Shown here: one piece after another, positions 16,240 through 23,600 of the stretch
Position numbering within the stretch: the first letter of the stretch is position 1
How the letters are laid out: each line of letters opens with the position of its first letter
From: Patescibacteria group bacterium
GTDB lineage: Bacteria > Patescibacteriota > Patescibacteriia > UBA9934
NCBI GenBank assembly: GCA_018896835.1
Contig: JAHILS010000078.1
Location: forward strand, 1-37,328
Direction: 5' to 3'
DNA length: 37,328 nucleotides
Notes under the pieces: generated by a model
What the model was told of the DNA's origin: nothing
Databases searched by the model: none
Seen by the model: only the letters and a program-made list of their open reading frames with translations
Made by a program: the position numbers and the translations under genes

Positions 16240-17244
16240 TCAAGCTTCCTTCATCTTTTCTTCTGTACTCTTTCGAATATCGGCAAAGGATTTTTTATTA
16301 TCCATTAAGTATCGACGCGCCACTTCACGACCGACTCCAAGCTTTTCTTCGCCAAACAAATAGGTATTGCCACGTTTTTCTATTGTTCCAACTTGCACTC
16401 CAACGTCGAGCAAGTCTCCTGACGTTGAAATTCCTTCATTATACATAATGTCAAACTCGCAAGTTCTAAAAGGAGGAGCGACCTTATTTTTTACAATTTT
16501 TGCCTTTACACGATTTCCAATAATCTGCTCACCCTGTTTAATCTGCGCAGCTCGACGGACCTCGATACGTAATGATGAGTAAAATTTAAGTGCATTTCCA
16601 CCAGACGTTGTTTCTGGATTTCCAAACATGACGCCGATCTTATGACGTATTTGGTTAATGAAAATAACAGTAGTATGTGATTTGGAAACAATTCCCGCCA
16701 GCTTGCGAAGTGCCTGGCTCATCAATCTTGCCTGTAGGCCGATATGTTGATCACCCATATCACCTTCAATTTCCGCCCGCGGGGTCAAAGCAGCTACCGA
16801 ATCAATAACAATAACATCAACCGCACTTGATCTCACGAGCGTATCAACTATCTCGAGCGCTTGTTCGCCATTATCTGGCTGTGAAATAAATAACTCTTCG
16901 ATGTTTACTCCAATTTTTTCCGCATACTCTGGGTCAAGTGCATGTTCTGCGTCCACAAAGGCTGCCACTCCGCCCAACCTTTGAGCCTCGGCCACAATAT
17001 GCTGAGCTAACGTTGTTTTACCGGACGATTCTGGTCCGTATATTTCAATAATTCTTCCTCGAGGAACGCCACCAACACCAAGGGCGATGTCCAATGACAA
17101 GCATCCTGTGGATATTGATTCGATTTGCATAGCTTTGGCCTCACCAAGACGCATGATTGAACCTTCACCAAAACGTTGTTTAATTTGAGATATGGCGTCG
17201 TCTGCCGCCTGGAACCTTGCTTTTTGTTCGTCTACTTTTGACAT
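16240..17244 (-). CDS. recA: Recombinase A
   Basis: 334 aa. ATP-dependent strand-exchange protein of homologous recombination. Walker A is GPESSGKTT (about 70-78), Walker B is VIVIDSVAAL, loop 1 is EIEGDMGDQHIGLQARLMSQ, and the filament/ATP-cap region is FINQIRHKIGVMFGNPETT (His replaces the usual Met in NQIRMKIG). Length is typical apart from a short C-terminal acidic tail (STEEKMKEA). It has terminators on both sides, so it is probably transcribed alone. I see no SOS box in the 80-bp upstream gap. Confidence 0.98.
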   Translation of the reverse strand: MSKVDEQKARFQAADDAISQIKQRFGEGSIMRLGEAKAMQIESISTGCLSLDIALGVGGVPRGRIIEIYGPESSGKTTLAQHIVAEAQRLGGVAAFVDAEHALDPEYAEKIGVNIEELFISQPDNGEQALEIVDTLVRSSAVDVIVIDSVAALTPRAEIEGDMGDQHIGLQARLMSQALRKLAGIVSKSHTTVIFINQIRHKIGVMFGNPETTSGGNALKFYSSLRIEVRRAAQIKQGEQIIGNRVKAKIVKNKVAPPFRTCEFDIMYNEGISTSGDLLDVGVQVGTIEKRGNTYLFGEEKLGVGREVARRYLMDNKKSFADIRKSTEEKMKEA

Positions 17245-17282
17245 ATAAATAAGTGATTAATAAGGAGCACCTCTGGGAATAG

Positions 17283-17309
17283 AAAAAGGACCCGACTCTT
17301 ACGCGTCCT
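17283..17309 (-). terminator. Terminator between the RodZ-like gene and recA
   Basis: AGGAC (17287-17291) pairs with GTCCT (17305-17309), extended by two further pairs after a G-G mismatch, with a 7-nt loop; the minus strand continues as TTTTT (complement of 17283-17287). It lies 18 bp past the upstream gene's stop. Confidence 0.6.
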
Positions 17310-17327
17310 CCTCATCTATATTGTACC

Positions 17328-18032
17328 CTATTGTTCAAGATAACTCACCTGAGTTATCCACGGTTCTGGATCAAAGACCACAGATCGCTGTATAACTGAC
17401 TTTCTTGAATATCTACGCTCTGCCTCTATCACTAGAGTATTCAATCCTTCTCGCAAGTCAACATAGGCATTAAAGGTTCTATTTTCATCCACAACGATTG
17501 GCTCGCCATTAACATAAACACTTGCTTCGCCCTCAACAATTCCTCTTACATTAAGCTGTGCTTCGTGGGTTAATGAGTCATTTGCCGGCGAAAGTAAAAT
17601 TACTTTTGGAGATTGAATGATTGAAAAAACCTGCCAGCCGATGTAGGCGAAAACTCCAACCAGCAAACAGCCAATACCGCTAAATCTTAAAAAATGATTC
17701 CACACAAAAAACTTTTTTCGCTCTACTCTTTGCCTTGGCGATCGCATCGGACCAATTAAATCACACGCCCCACACTCTTCCTCGTAAAGCTCCAAAAAAT
17801 ATGTTTCGTCAGCGCCCAAAGCACGAGCGTATGCTCTGATAAAATTTCTGGCATAAATCGGTTCTGGCAAATCTTCAAACCTTCCCTGTTCCAATGCTTC
17901 TAAATATTTTTTTTGAATGTGGGTTTCGCGCTCCATCATCTTCAAACTAACCGCCTTGCCACGCCGAAGTGCTCGCAACTTTTTTGCAAGCGTCTGTGGT
18001 TCACAGTCTAATTTTCGCATGACAAAAACCAT
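17328..18032 (-). CDS. RodZ-like membrane protein with N-terminal HTH
   Basis: 234 aa. Residues about 10-80 form a Cro/RodZ-type helix-turn-helix (LAKKLRALRRGKAVSLKMMERETHIQKKYLEALEQGRFEDLPEPIYARNFIRAYARALG); the LP-PIYARNFIRAYA segment is characteristic of RodZ. A short Arg/Lys stretch (RQRVERKK) precedes one transmembrane helix (about 113-138), and the remaining roughly 95 residues, outside the membrane, look like a beta-sandwich (VILLSPANDSLTHEAQLNVRG). RodZ links the MreB cytoskeleton to cell-wall growth. The start is 2 bp after the ftsK stop, so the genes are coupled. An ATG at 18020 (MRKLDCEP) is an alternative start. Confidence 0.8.
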   Translation of the reverse strand: MVFVMRKLDCEPQTLAKKLRALRRGKAVSLKMMERETHIQKKYLEALEQGRFEDLPEPIYARNFIRAYARALGADETYFLELYEEECGACDLIGPMRSPRQRVERKKFFVWNHFLRFSGIGCLLVGVFAYIGWQVFSIIQSPKVILLSPANDSLTHEAQLNVRGIVEGEASVYVNGEPIVVDENRTFNAYVDLREGLNTLVIEAERRYSRKSVIQRSVVFDPEPWITQVSYLEQ

Positions 18033-18034
18033 AA

Positions 18035-20338
18035 TTAAAAAATCGTTTCGTCTTCTTCCTCTTCATCGTACTCTTCCTGCCCGTCCTCTTCAACGTCGGC
18101 CTGGTCATCTTCCGAATCTGGAGTATCGTTGTCCTCTACCGGTGTCCATTCGTCCTCATCCTGATCTTCATCTTGATCGTCATCATCATCCTCTACAATC
18201 TCATCGCTGACCTCTTGCCTTTGTGGTGCCTGATGATTATTCTCTGGCCACTGGCTAACAAGAATTTCTCGTGCTTTGGCGCCATTAGCCTCGCCAACGA
18301 CTCCCATTTGTTCCATTAAATCAATCATTCTGGCTGCTCGCGAATAACCGACCTTTAATCTTCTCTGCAAATATGAAGTCGAGGCCTTACCCGACTCAAT
18401 AACAACCTCAATTGCTTCATTTAACATCGGATCTGAATCTTCCGAAGAAAATGCCGTGCCACCTGTACGCATATCTTCTGTAACTTGATAGTTATAATCT
18501 GGCTCGCCTTGTTTTTTCAAGAAAGCAACAACCCGCTCTATTTCATCATCAGACACGAATGCTCCCTGCATGCGTTTTGGTTTGGAAATTTGTGGAGTAG
18601 TCAAAAGCATATCCCCACGACCCAACAATTTCTCTGCTCCGGCTTGGTCTAAAATTGTCTTGGAGTCAACTTGGGAAGCAACTGCAAAAGCAATTCGAGT
18701 TGGAATGTTCGCTTTTATAAGTCCAGTAATAACGTCAACCGATGGTCTTTGGGTTGCAAGAATAAGATGGATGCCGGCCGCTCGCGCCATTTGCGAAATT
18801 CTCACAATCACAGCTTCAACATCACGCTTATTTTGACTCATTAAGTCTGCCAACTCATCAATAATAATAAAAATCTTTGGCATTCTGTCCTTACACTTGG
18901 CATTATAGGAATCAATATCGCGCGTTCCTGCCTTTGCTAGGTGATCAAGGCGACGCTCCATTTCTCGAACCGCCCACTTCAAAGCGTTTATCGCTTCCTC
19001 GACTTTTGTGATTGGCGGAATTAATAGGTGAGGAATGCCAGAATAAACCCCCATTTCCACCCGTTTTGGATCAACCATGATGAGCTTTAGGTCGTCTGGC
19101 CCATTTTGATATAAAAGTGAAAGAATAATTGTATTTAAACAAACTGATTTTCCCGAACCAGTCGCTCCAGCCACAAGCATGTGAGGCGCCTTATCGACCG
19201 CAACAATATTAACGCCACCGCTAACATCTTTTCCAAGAGGTGCGGAAAAATTTGTTTTGCGAGTTTTAAATACTGTTGAATCAATAAGTTCACGCAAGCA
19301 AACCTGACCAACTTTTTGGTTTGGAACTTCAACTCCTACCAAGGAACGACCAGGGATCGGAGCCTCAATTCGAATTGGATGGGCGGCGAGTGCCAGCGCT
19401 AAGTCGTTATGAAGGGCAACAATCCTAGAAAGTTTTACCCCCTCGGCTGGGCGCATAGCATACTGAGTAACTGTTGGTCCAACCCGAACGTCCACCACCT
19501 CAACTTCAATCCCAAAGTTCTCAAACGTTCTTCTGATCACTTCTTTGCCACGTTCAATATCACCAGACTTACCATCACTTCCGTGTTCTTGTAGTAAATC
19601 TAGTGGTATCTCCACTTTTCGACGGCGCTTGCTGGTCATTATCGATTCTGATTCTACCTCTTGATCTGGATCGCCAAGGCGATGCTTTGATTCTGGTGTT
19701 TCAATTTCAACCGCCTCTTCTTCAACCACTCCTTGTTCGCCCTCGCGATCGTCAACATACAAAACATTATCGTCATCCTCGTGTGGCTTACGTATAAATT
19801 GTCCAAGCGAAATAAAATGAGCAGGTACTGTCAAAACGCTTTGTAATGAAATATCAAAAATCAGAATAATCGAAATACAAAGGACAGCAAAAACAATTAC
19901 AAACGATCCCCAAAAACCAAGCGAACCCACAAGAAGTTCGGAAACAAGCATGCCTGCATAGCCACCAGCCTTTGATAACTCAACTACAGTAAAATTTTCG
20001 TTTAATAAAAACAGGTTTAGCAACCCGTTAAATGCAATAAAAAATAATGCTATGCCTATATAATTTACCGGACCAAATACTCCTTTGCTGGGAAAAATAA
20101 CATGCCAAGCAACAATGAGAATAACTATTGAGAACAACCACCTATCCCATCCTAATGCTTGTGCAAGCAAATTATCAACATAAGTTCCTGTCCCGCCGGC
20201 AAGAGCAAAAAATGAAAGTAGGAAAAAAGCAGAAATTGCCACAAGTGCAATCGCAATAATACTCTGTTTTACTCCGTCAGAAAGCCCTGAATTACTTCTA
20301 GTTGAGCCTCCGTGTTTACGTTTTCGTTTTCGTGCCAT
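18035..20338 (-). CDS. ftsK: DNA translocase FtsK
   Basis: 767 aa from ATG at 20338 (MARKRKRKHGG). An in-frame ATG at 20383 would add 15 residues, but a TATGAT promoter-like box falls in that stretch, so I prefer the inner start. The N-terminal part has about four transmembrane helices (residues about 28-160). The motor domain shows Walker A GATGSGKSVCL, MVDPKRVEM, and the Walker B box IIIDELADLM, followed by ATQRPSVDVITGLIKANIPTRIAF. A winged-helix gamma domain (SDPMLNEAIEVVIESGKAST, then RRLKVGYSRAARMIDLMEQMG) would read oriented chromosomal motifs. The last 60 residues are strongly acidic. FtsK pumps chromosome ends through the division septum. It is first in a pair with the RodZ-like gene. 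Confidence 0.95.
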   Translation of the reverse strand: MARKRKRKHGGSTRSNSGLSDGVKQSIIAIALVAISAFFLLSFFALAGGTGTYVDNLLAQALGWDRWLFSIVILIVAWHVIFPSKGVFGPVNYIGIALFFIAFNGLLNLFLLNENFTVVELSKAGGYAGMLVSELLVGSLGFWGSFVIVFAVLCISIILIFDISLQSVLTVPAHFISLGQFIRKPHEDDDNVLYVDDREGEQGVVEEEAVEIETPESKHRLGDPDQEVESESIMTSKRRRKVEIPLDLLQEHGSDGKSGDIERGKEVIRRTFENFGIEVEVVDVRVGPTVTQYAMRPAEGVKLSRIVALHNDLALALAAHPIRIEAPIPGRSLVGVEVPNQKVGQVCLRELIDSTVFKTRKTNFSAPLGKDVSGGVNIVAVDKAPHMLVAGATGSGKSVCLNTIILSLLYQNGPDDLKLIMVDPKRVEMGVYSGIPHLLIPPITKVEEAINALKWAVREMERRLDHLAKAGTRDIDSYNAKCKDRMPKIFIIIDELADLMSQNKRDVEAVIVRISQMARAAGIHLILATQRPSVDVITGLIKANIPTRIAFAVASQVDSKTILDQAGAEKLLGRGDMLLTTPQISKPKRMQGAFVSDDEIERVVAFLKKQGEPDYNYQVTEDMRTGGTAFSSEDSDPMLNEAIEVVIESGKASTSYLQRRLKVGYSRAARMIDLMEQMGVVGEANGAKAREILVSQWPENNHQAPQRQEVSDEIVEDDDDDQDEDQDEDEWTPVEDNDTPDSEDDQADVEEDGQEEYDEEEEDETIF

Positions 20339-20447
20339 AGCAGTAATTATTCTATCATATTTACGTTTTGCTTCCCACGCCATTATTTACACAAGTATAA
20401 CAATACGATAACGTACCTGCGGACTCTAACCGATCATGGAGGATCAC

Positions 20448-21230
20448 ATGAAACTCGAATTCGGAATGATGTGTGGTGAGGGTGGACGTTGCCACAACGA
20501 AGACATTGGCGCAATTTTTACTCCAGCCATGCTCTTTGTTGCCATAGACGGCATGGGCGGACATGAGGGCGGAGAGATCGCCGCCGCTATGGTGTACGAA
20601 GGATTTCGAGCCTTAACGCACCAAGATCCGGGTCTTGCTCTGCTGTGCCAAACAGCCGAGGCAATCAATGCCAGAATGTATGCCATGAACACCGAATCTG
20701 CCAGCCAAGACGAGAATCAAGGCGGGCGATATCGTGGCATGGGCGCAGTCGTAACAGCAATTTGGTTTGACCTTGATAGTGAGGTCTACCATCTGCACCA
20801 CGTGGGCGACACCAGGGCATACGAGTATATCGATGGACGGCTCACGCTGGTGAGTGATGACCACTCATTGTCATGCGTCAAAGCCTTGTCTGAACGGGAA
20901 CGTCAAAAGCACAGGCTAAAAAATATCGTCACATCGAGCTATGGTGCGCGAGAAGGCTTCGAGCACATGCTCGCAACCACATACAGAATAGTAGAAGGAA
21001 TGACTATTCTGCTCTGTTCTGATGGTCTCACCGATTACGTTGACCCAGACGTGATGGAAGCGATCATAGCCAACGACATGGGCGCGCAGAAAAAAGCCGA
21101 GGCGCTCTACCAGTCGGCTATGGACGCTGACACCTGCGACAACGTCACAATCATCGTCGTCCACGTAATGCCTGAGGATCGTGACTGCAAAACAAGGTCA
21201 AACAGTGCCACACTCTGTCCGATCGAATAA
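20448..21230 (+). CDS. PP2C-family (PPM) Ser/Thr protein phosphatase
   Basis: 260 aa from ATG at 20448, chosen because GGAGG (20438-20442) lies 5 nt before it; the ATG at 20436 overlaps that Shine-Dalgarno. All PPM metal and active-site motifs are visible: HNED (16-19), AIDGMGGHEGGE with D34, GMGAVVTA (97-104), HVGDTRAY (118-125), LLCSDGLTDY (188-197) and the C-terminal DTCDNVTIIVV. It should remove phosphate from Ser/Thr using Mn/Mg, cytoplasmic, with no membrane segment. No partner kinase is in the window. The gene is GC-rich, unlike ftsK and efp on either side, points against both neighbours and has its own terminator: signs of transfer as a single-gene unit. Confidence 0.92.
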   Translation: MKLEFGMMCGEGGRCHNEDIGAIFTPAMLFVAIDGMGGHEGGEIAAAMVYEGFRALTHQDPGLALLCQTAEAINARMYAMNTESASQDENQGGRYRGMGAVVTAIWFDLDSEVYHLHHVGDTRAYEYIDGRLTLVSDDHSLSCVKALSERERQKHRLKNIVTSSYGAREGFEHMLATTYRIVEGMTILLCSDGLTDYVDPDVMEAIIANDMGAQKKAEALYQSAMDADTCDNVTIIVVHVMPEDRDCKTRSNSATLCPIE

Positions 21231-21246
21231 TGTACGTCCACGTTGT

Positions 21247-21271
21247 CCCCACCCAGCACTCTGCGGTGGGG
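21247..21271 (+). terminator. Hairpin after the PP2C gene
   Basis: CCCCACC (21247-21253) and GGTGGGG (21265-21271) form a 7-bp GC stem 16 bp past the stop codon. The T-tract is poor, so termination is likely but weaker than for the other cassettes. Confidence 0.55.
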
Positions 21272-21377
21272 ATTACTGCATAAAATTACGATACTAGGAT
21301 CACTACTTAAACATCCCACTACCCCTCTAGGAGAGCTTTTTGCATTTATCGAGGGCAAGCCATAATTTTTTATGACG

Positions 21378-21404
21378 TTGACACAGGCTAATTTTTCTTA
21401 TGAG
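21378..21404 (+). promoter_or_regulatory. Possible promoter for the 21444 mini-ORF
   Basis: TTGACA (21378-21383) and TATGAG (21399-21404) with a 15-bp spacer, about 40 nt upstream of a Shine-Dalgarno and ATG. The spacer is short. The rest of 21272-21443 shows nothing else that I recognise. Confidence 0.4.
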
Positions 21405-21443
21405 GTTGCTTTCGCACAACCCGCTCCTTGGAAGGAGAACCAG

Positions 21444-21512
21444 ATGATGCGAAAGCAAAAGACGTTTATTATGGTGAGTAGCATGGGTGAAATGAACCCT
21501 ACCGGTGCCTGA
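21444..21512 (+). CDS. Mini-ORF with a strong RBS, 22 aa; possible gene remnant
   Basis: AAGGAG lies 6 nt before ATG-ATG, and the frame reads 22 codons to TGA: it begins MMRKQKTFIMV and ends MNPTGA. The upstream signals resemble those of the larger plus-strand genes nearby. The stop falls inside a repeat-like GGTGCCTGACCCC stretch, 24 nt before the palindrome at 21536. It may therefore be the 5' end of a gene truncated by repeat insertion rather than a true small protein; the peptide resembles nothing I know. Confidence 0.3.
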   Translation: MMRKQKTFIMVSSMGEMNPTGA

Positions 21513-21535
21513 CCCCAGAAACCCCAGAAACATAA

Positions 21536-21573
21536 TTTGCCACATAGTGCGCGATCGGACACTTTATGGCTAA
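21536..21573. repeat. CGATCG-centred palindrome, copy 1
   Basis: Imperfect palindrome with outer arms TTTGCCA and TGGCTAAA, inner AGTG/CACT and centre GCGATCGGAC. Several internal mismatches. It is followed by TAAAATAAAC, a flank also found after copies 2 and 3 (as TAAAATAACC after copy 3). It lies between the mini-ORF and the convergent efp operon. Confidence 0.7.
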
Positions 21574-21609
21574 AATAAACAAACAGCCACTAGGCCGAGG
21601 TCGAAAAAA

Positions 21610-21685
21610 TTAGGGTCAAGGCTCTATTTTTCAAAAATTGATCAAAAAATTGATCAAAAAGTAATAACTCGAGCCTCGACCTTAA
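21610..21685. repeat. Degenerate inverted repeat related to 15928-15987
   Basis: TTAGGGTCAAGGCTC (21610-21624) and GAGCCTCGACCTTAA (21671-21685) pair with two mismatches; between them TTGATCAA occurs twice in tandem AT-rich sequence. It shares GGGTCA-R-GGCTCTA with the perfect palindrome upstream of rpoB. Confidence 0.6.
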
Positions 21686-21689
21686 ACAC

Positions 21690-21715
21690 AAAACAACCTC
21701 GTGGGAGGTTGTTTT
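21690..21715 (-). terminator. Terminator of the rpsF-ssb-rpsR-efp operon
   Basis: A perfect 11-bp stem AAAACAACCTC (21690-21700) / GAGGTTGTTTT (21705-21715) with a 4-nt loop, 8 bp past the efp stop codon. On the minus strand it ends in GTTTTGTGTTT. Confidence 0.85.
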
Positions 21716-21723
21716 GATAATGA

Positions 21724-22290
21724 TTATTTATTTACGCGCTCAAGGTACACTCCTTCTTCTGTATTAACCTTGATTGTGTCGCCCTGGTTAATGAAAATTG
21801 GCACGCGAACCTTAAGACCATTTTCCATTATTGCATCCTTTTGAACATTTCCCGAAACTGTATCACCTTTTGATGCTGGCTCGGTTTGCGCAACAACGTA
21901 TTCAATTTTTATTGGAATATCTACTGCAATTGGATTACTTTCGTGCATCACGACCGTTGCGTCTATTCCCTCTTTCAAATACTTTGCGCAATCTCCAACT
22001 ATTGCTTCGTCAATGGATACTTGTTCAAAAGTCATTCCATCCATAAAATTATACTGACTACCTTCCTGGAAGATATACTGCATCTTCTTGTTCATTACGT
22101 CTGCAAACTTGAGGGTTTCACCAGATTTGTACGTGTTTTCAATTACTTTTCCAGTTGAAAGTGACTTCATTCTCACTCGGACAAATCCTCCGCCACGACC
22201 TGATGAAGAACGTGTGTAACTAAGCACAACCCAAAGATCGTCTTTTTCGCTTATTACAGTTCCACGCTTAATATCGGTTGGACCTGGCAT
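21724..22290 (-). CDS. efp: Elongation factor P (arginine type)
   Basis: 188 aa with the three beta-barrel domains of EF-P, which rescues ribosomes stalled on polyproline. The tip loop of domain I reads SSSGRGGGFVRV (28-39), placing Arg32 where E. coli has the modified Lys34; an arginine at this site is rhamnosylated by EarP in some proteobacteria. No modification gene (EarP, EpmA/B) is present in this window, so the residue may be unmodified or use an unknown enzyme. Domain III ends GDTIKVNTEEGVYLERV as usual. Last gene of the rpsF operon, 11 bp after rpsR. Confidence 0.95.
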   Translation of the reverse strand: MPGPTDIKRGTVISEKDDLWVVLSYTRSSSGRGGGFVRVRMKSLSTGKVIENTYKSGETLKFADVMNKKMQYIFQEGSQYNFMDGMTFEQVSIDEAIVGDCAKYLKEGIDATVVMHESNPIAVDIPIKIEYVVAQTEPASKGDTVSGNVQKDAIMENGLKVRVPIFINQGDTIKVNTEEGVYLERVNK

Positions 22291-22301
22291 AATACTTGAG
22301 T

Positions 22302-22538
22302 TTATTTGTGAACAAATGGAAGAAGGGCCATGATGCGAGCGCGCTTGATCTCTTGAGAGACTTTGCGTTGATGCTCAGAACAAACTCCACTTCTTTTACA
22401 TGGAACTATTTTTCCAAATGAGGAAATATAACGTCGCAATAAATCTGTATTTTTGTAATCAATCACAGCATCCTTATTAACACAGAAAAAACAGTAACGT
22501 GAATTTTCCTTTTGTTTCATTGTTGTTATTTTTGACAT
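22302..22538 (-). CDS. rpsR: Ribosomal protein bS18 (four-cysteine form)
   Basis: 78 aa. The core DYKNTDLLRRYISSFGKIVP and HQRKVSQEIKRARIMALLPF is typical of S18. Four cysteines (C16, C19, C47, C53) match the zinc-binding variant of the protein. It forms a complex with S6 on the 30S platform. The start is one base after the ssb stop, in the classical rpsF-ssb-rpsR order. Confidence 0.96.
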   Translation of the reverse strand: MSKITTMKQKENSRYCFFCVNKDAVIDYKNTDLLRRYISSFGKIVPCKRSGVCSEHQRKVSQEIKRARIMALLPFVHK

Positions 22539-22539
22539 A

Positions 22540-22974
22540 CTAGAATGGGATATCCTCTAATTTAATTTCATCATTGGCTGATGGTACGTTGATGATTGGG
22601 GCTGAGGCGTCAGGTCCTGATCCAAAACTTGTTGAATCGCCTTTTCCGCCCAGCATCACCATATTTTCCGCTACAATTTCTGTTCGATAACGCTTTACTC
22701 CATCTTGACCTTCCCAGTCGCGAGTTTGCAAACGTCCTTCTACAAAAATCTTATTTCCTTTTTTCAAGTATTGGTTGATTATTTCAGCCAATTTTCCCCA
22801 AGCAACTATATTATGGAATTCTGTTTGTTCTTGTTTCTCTCCACTGGCATCCTTCCAAGTTCTGTTTGTAGCCACTCCAAAAGAACAGACCGCCTGACCA
22901 CTTCCAGTCTGGCGAAGCTCTGGGTCTCGAGTTAGATTCCCAATAACCATTGCTTTGTTTAGTGATGCGCTCAT
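22540..22974 (-). CDS. ssb: Single-stranded DNA-binding protein
   Basis: 144 aa. The OB fold starts NKAMVIGNLTRDPELRQTGSG and includes TEFHNIVAWGKLAEIINQYLKKGNKIFVEGRLQTRDWEGQDG. A short linker leads to the acidic tip KLEDIPF, the usual docking peptide for SSB partner proteins. It lies 1 bp from rpsF and 1 bp from rpsR, so it is transcribed with the ribosomal genes. Confidence 0.96.
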   Translation of the reverse strand: MSASLNKAMVIGNLTRDPELRQTGSGQAVCSFGVATNRTWKDASGEKQEQTEFHNIVAWGKLAEIINQYLKKGNKIFVEGRLQTRDWEGQDGVKRYRTEIVAENMVMLGGKGDSTSFGSGPDASAPIINVPSANDEIKLEDIPF

Positions 22975-22975
22975 A

Positions 22976-23452
22976 TTAGATATTGGTTAAGTCTGAATCT
23001 AAAATGTCGTTGAGCTGTTTGTCCAAATCCTCGGCTCCTAGCTTTTCTGTGGCAATAACCGGTGATTGAGCCTTCTTAGCTCGTGGCTCTTTTTTAACAG
23101 CAGTACGCTTTCCTTCTGGAGATAACGGTTCTTGGTATGAAGTTGGCGTGAATGTCATGGAAGGAATTCCTTCTGGTCGCTTCAACACAGAATGTCGCAA
23201 GATGTCTTCACTAAGACGAAAATCTTGATCGATCTTCTGCAGGTTTGAACCGTCATGCTCAATATAAGTCAAAATATACGTTCCGTGACGTACCTTTTTG
23301 ATTGGGTAAGCAAGCTTAAGTTTTCCAAGGTTTTTTGTTTCCTGGACCTGGGCACCAGCGGTTTGGAGCGATTTTGCAACACGCTCAGTCACTCCATCGA
23401 TCTCAGAATCTGAGAATTTTGAAGGAATGATATATAAAATCTCGTAGATCAT
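22976..23452 (-). CDS. rpsF: Ribosomal protein bS6 with C-terminal extension
   Basis: 158 aa; residues 1-96 are the S6 ferredoxin-like fold (YEILYIIPSKFSD, LGKLKLAYPIKKVRHGTYILTYIE, RLSEDILRHSVLK). The following roughly 60 residues are a Lys/Ala/Pro-rich linker ending in EDLDKQLNDILDSDL, an extension beyond the E. coli core, possibly contacting S18 or rRNA. First gene of the operon; a promoter and hairpins over the ribosome-binding site lie upstream. Confidence 0.95.
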   Translation of the reverse strand: MIYEILYIIPSKFSDSEIDGVTERVAKSLQTAGAQVQETKNLGKLKLAYPIKKVRHGTYILTYIEHDGSNLQKIDQDFRLSEDILRHSVLKRPEGIPSMTFTPTSYQEPLSPEGKRTAVKKEPRAKKAQSPVIATEKLGAEDLDKQLNDILDSDLTNI

Positions 23453-23460
23453 ATTGATAG

Positions 23461-23491
23461 GCCTCTTTCTAGGAGGCAGCCTCTCGGCTAC
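23461..23491 (-). promoter_or_regulatory. rpsF leader hairpins, candidate S6:S18 autoregulatory site
   Basis: On the minus strand GUAGCC-gaga-GGCUGC (23491-23476) and GCCUC-cuagaaa-GAGGC (23477-23461) form two adjacent hairpins that overlap by two bases. The second places the AGAGG Shine-Dalgarno, 9 nt before the rpsF ATG, in a stem, and a CCG precedes the first. Known S6:S18 sites in rpsF leaders use a CCG element beside a stem; correspondence here is inferred. Confidence 0.4.
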
Positions 23492-23516
23492 GGACTATTT
23501 ATGAGTTAATGCCCAG

Positions 23517-23545
23517 ATAGTAGCCGATTGGCTGGTTTTGGTCAA
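23517..23545 (-). promoter_or_regulatory. rpsF operon promoter
   Basis: Minus strand TTGACC (23545-23540), 17-bp spacer, TACTAT (23522-23517). Transcription should start near 23510, giving a leader of about 58 nt. Confidence 0.6.
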
Positions 23546-23600
23546 GATTTCATACTCTTTTTGGTCAAAATCATATTGACTATGATATTGTTTCATCACT

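Noticed and set aside
17245..17282. A LexA/SOS operator before recA
   Set aside because: No CTG-N10-CAG or GAAC-N4-GTTC type box is present in the short gap.
20384..20447. A clear divergent promoter for the PP2C gene
   Set aside because: TATAAC (20396-20401) exists, but the only -35 candidate is 22 bp away; signals are too weak to list.
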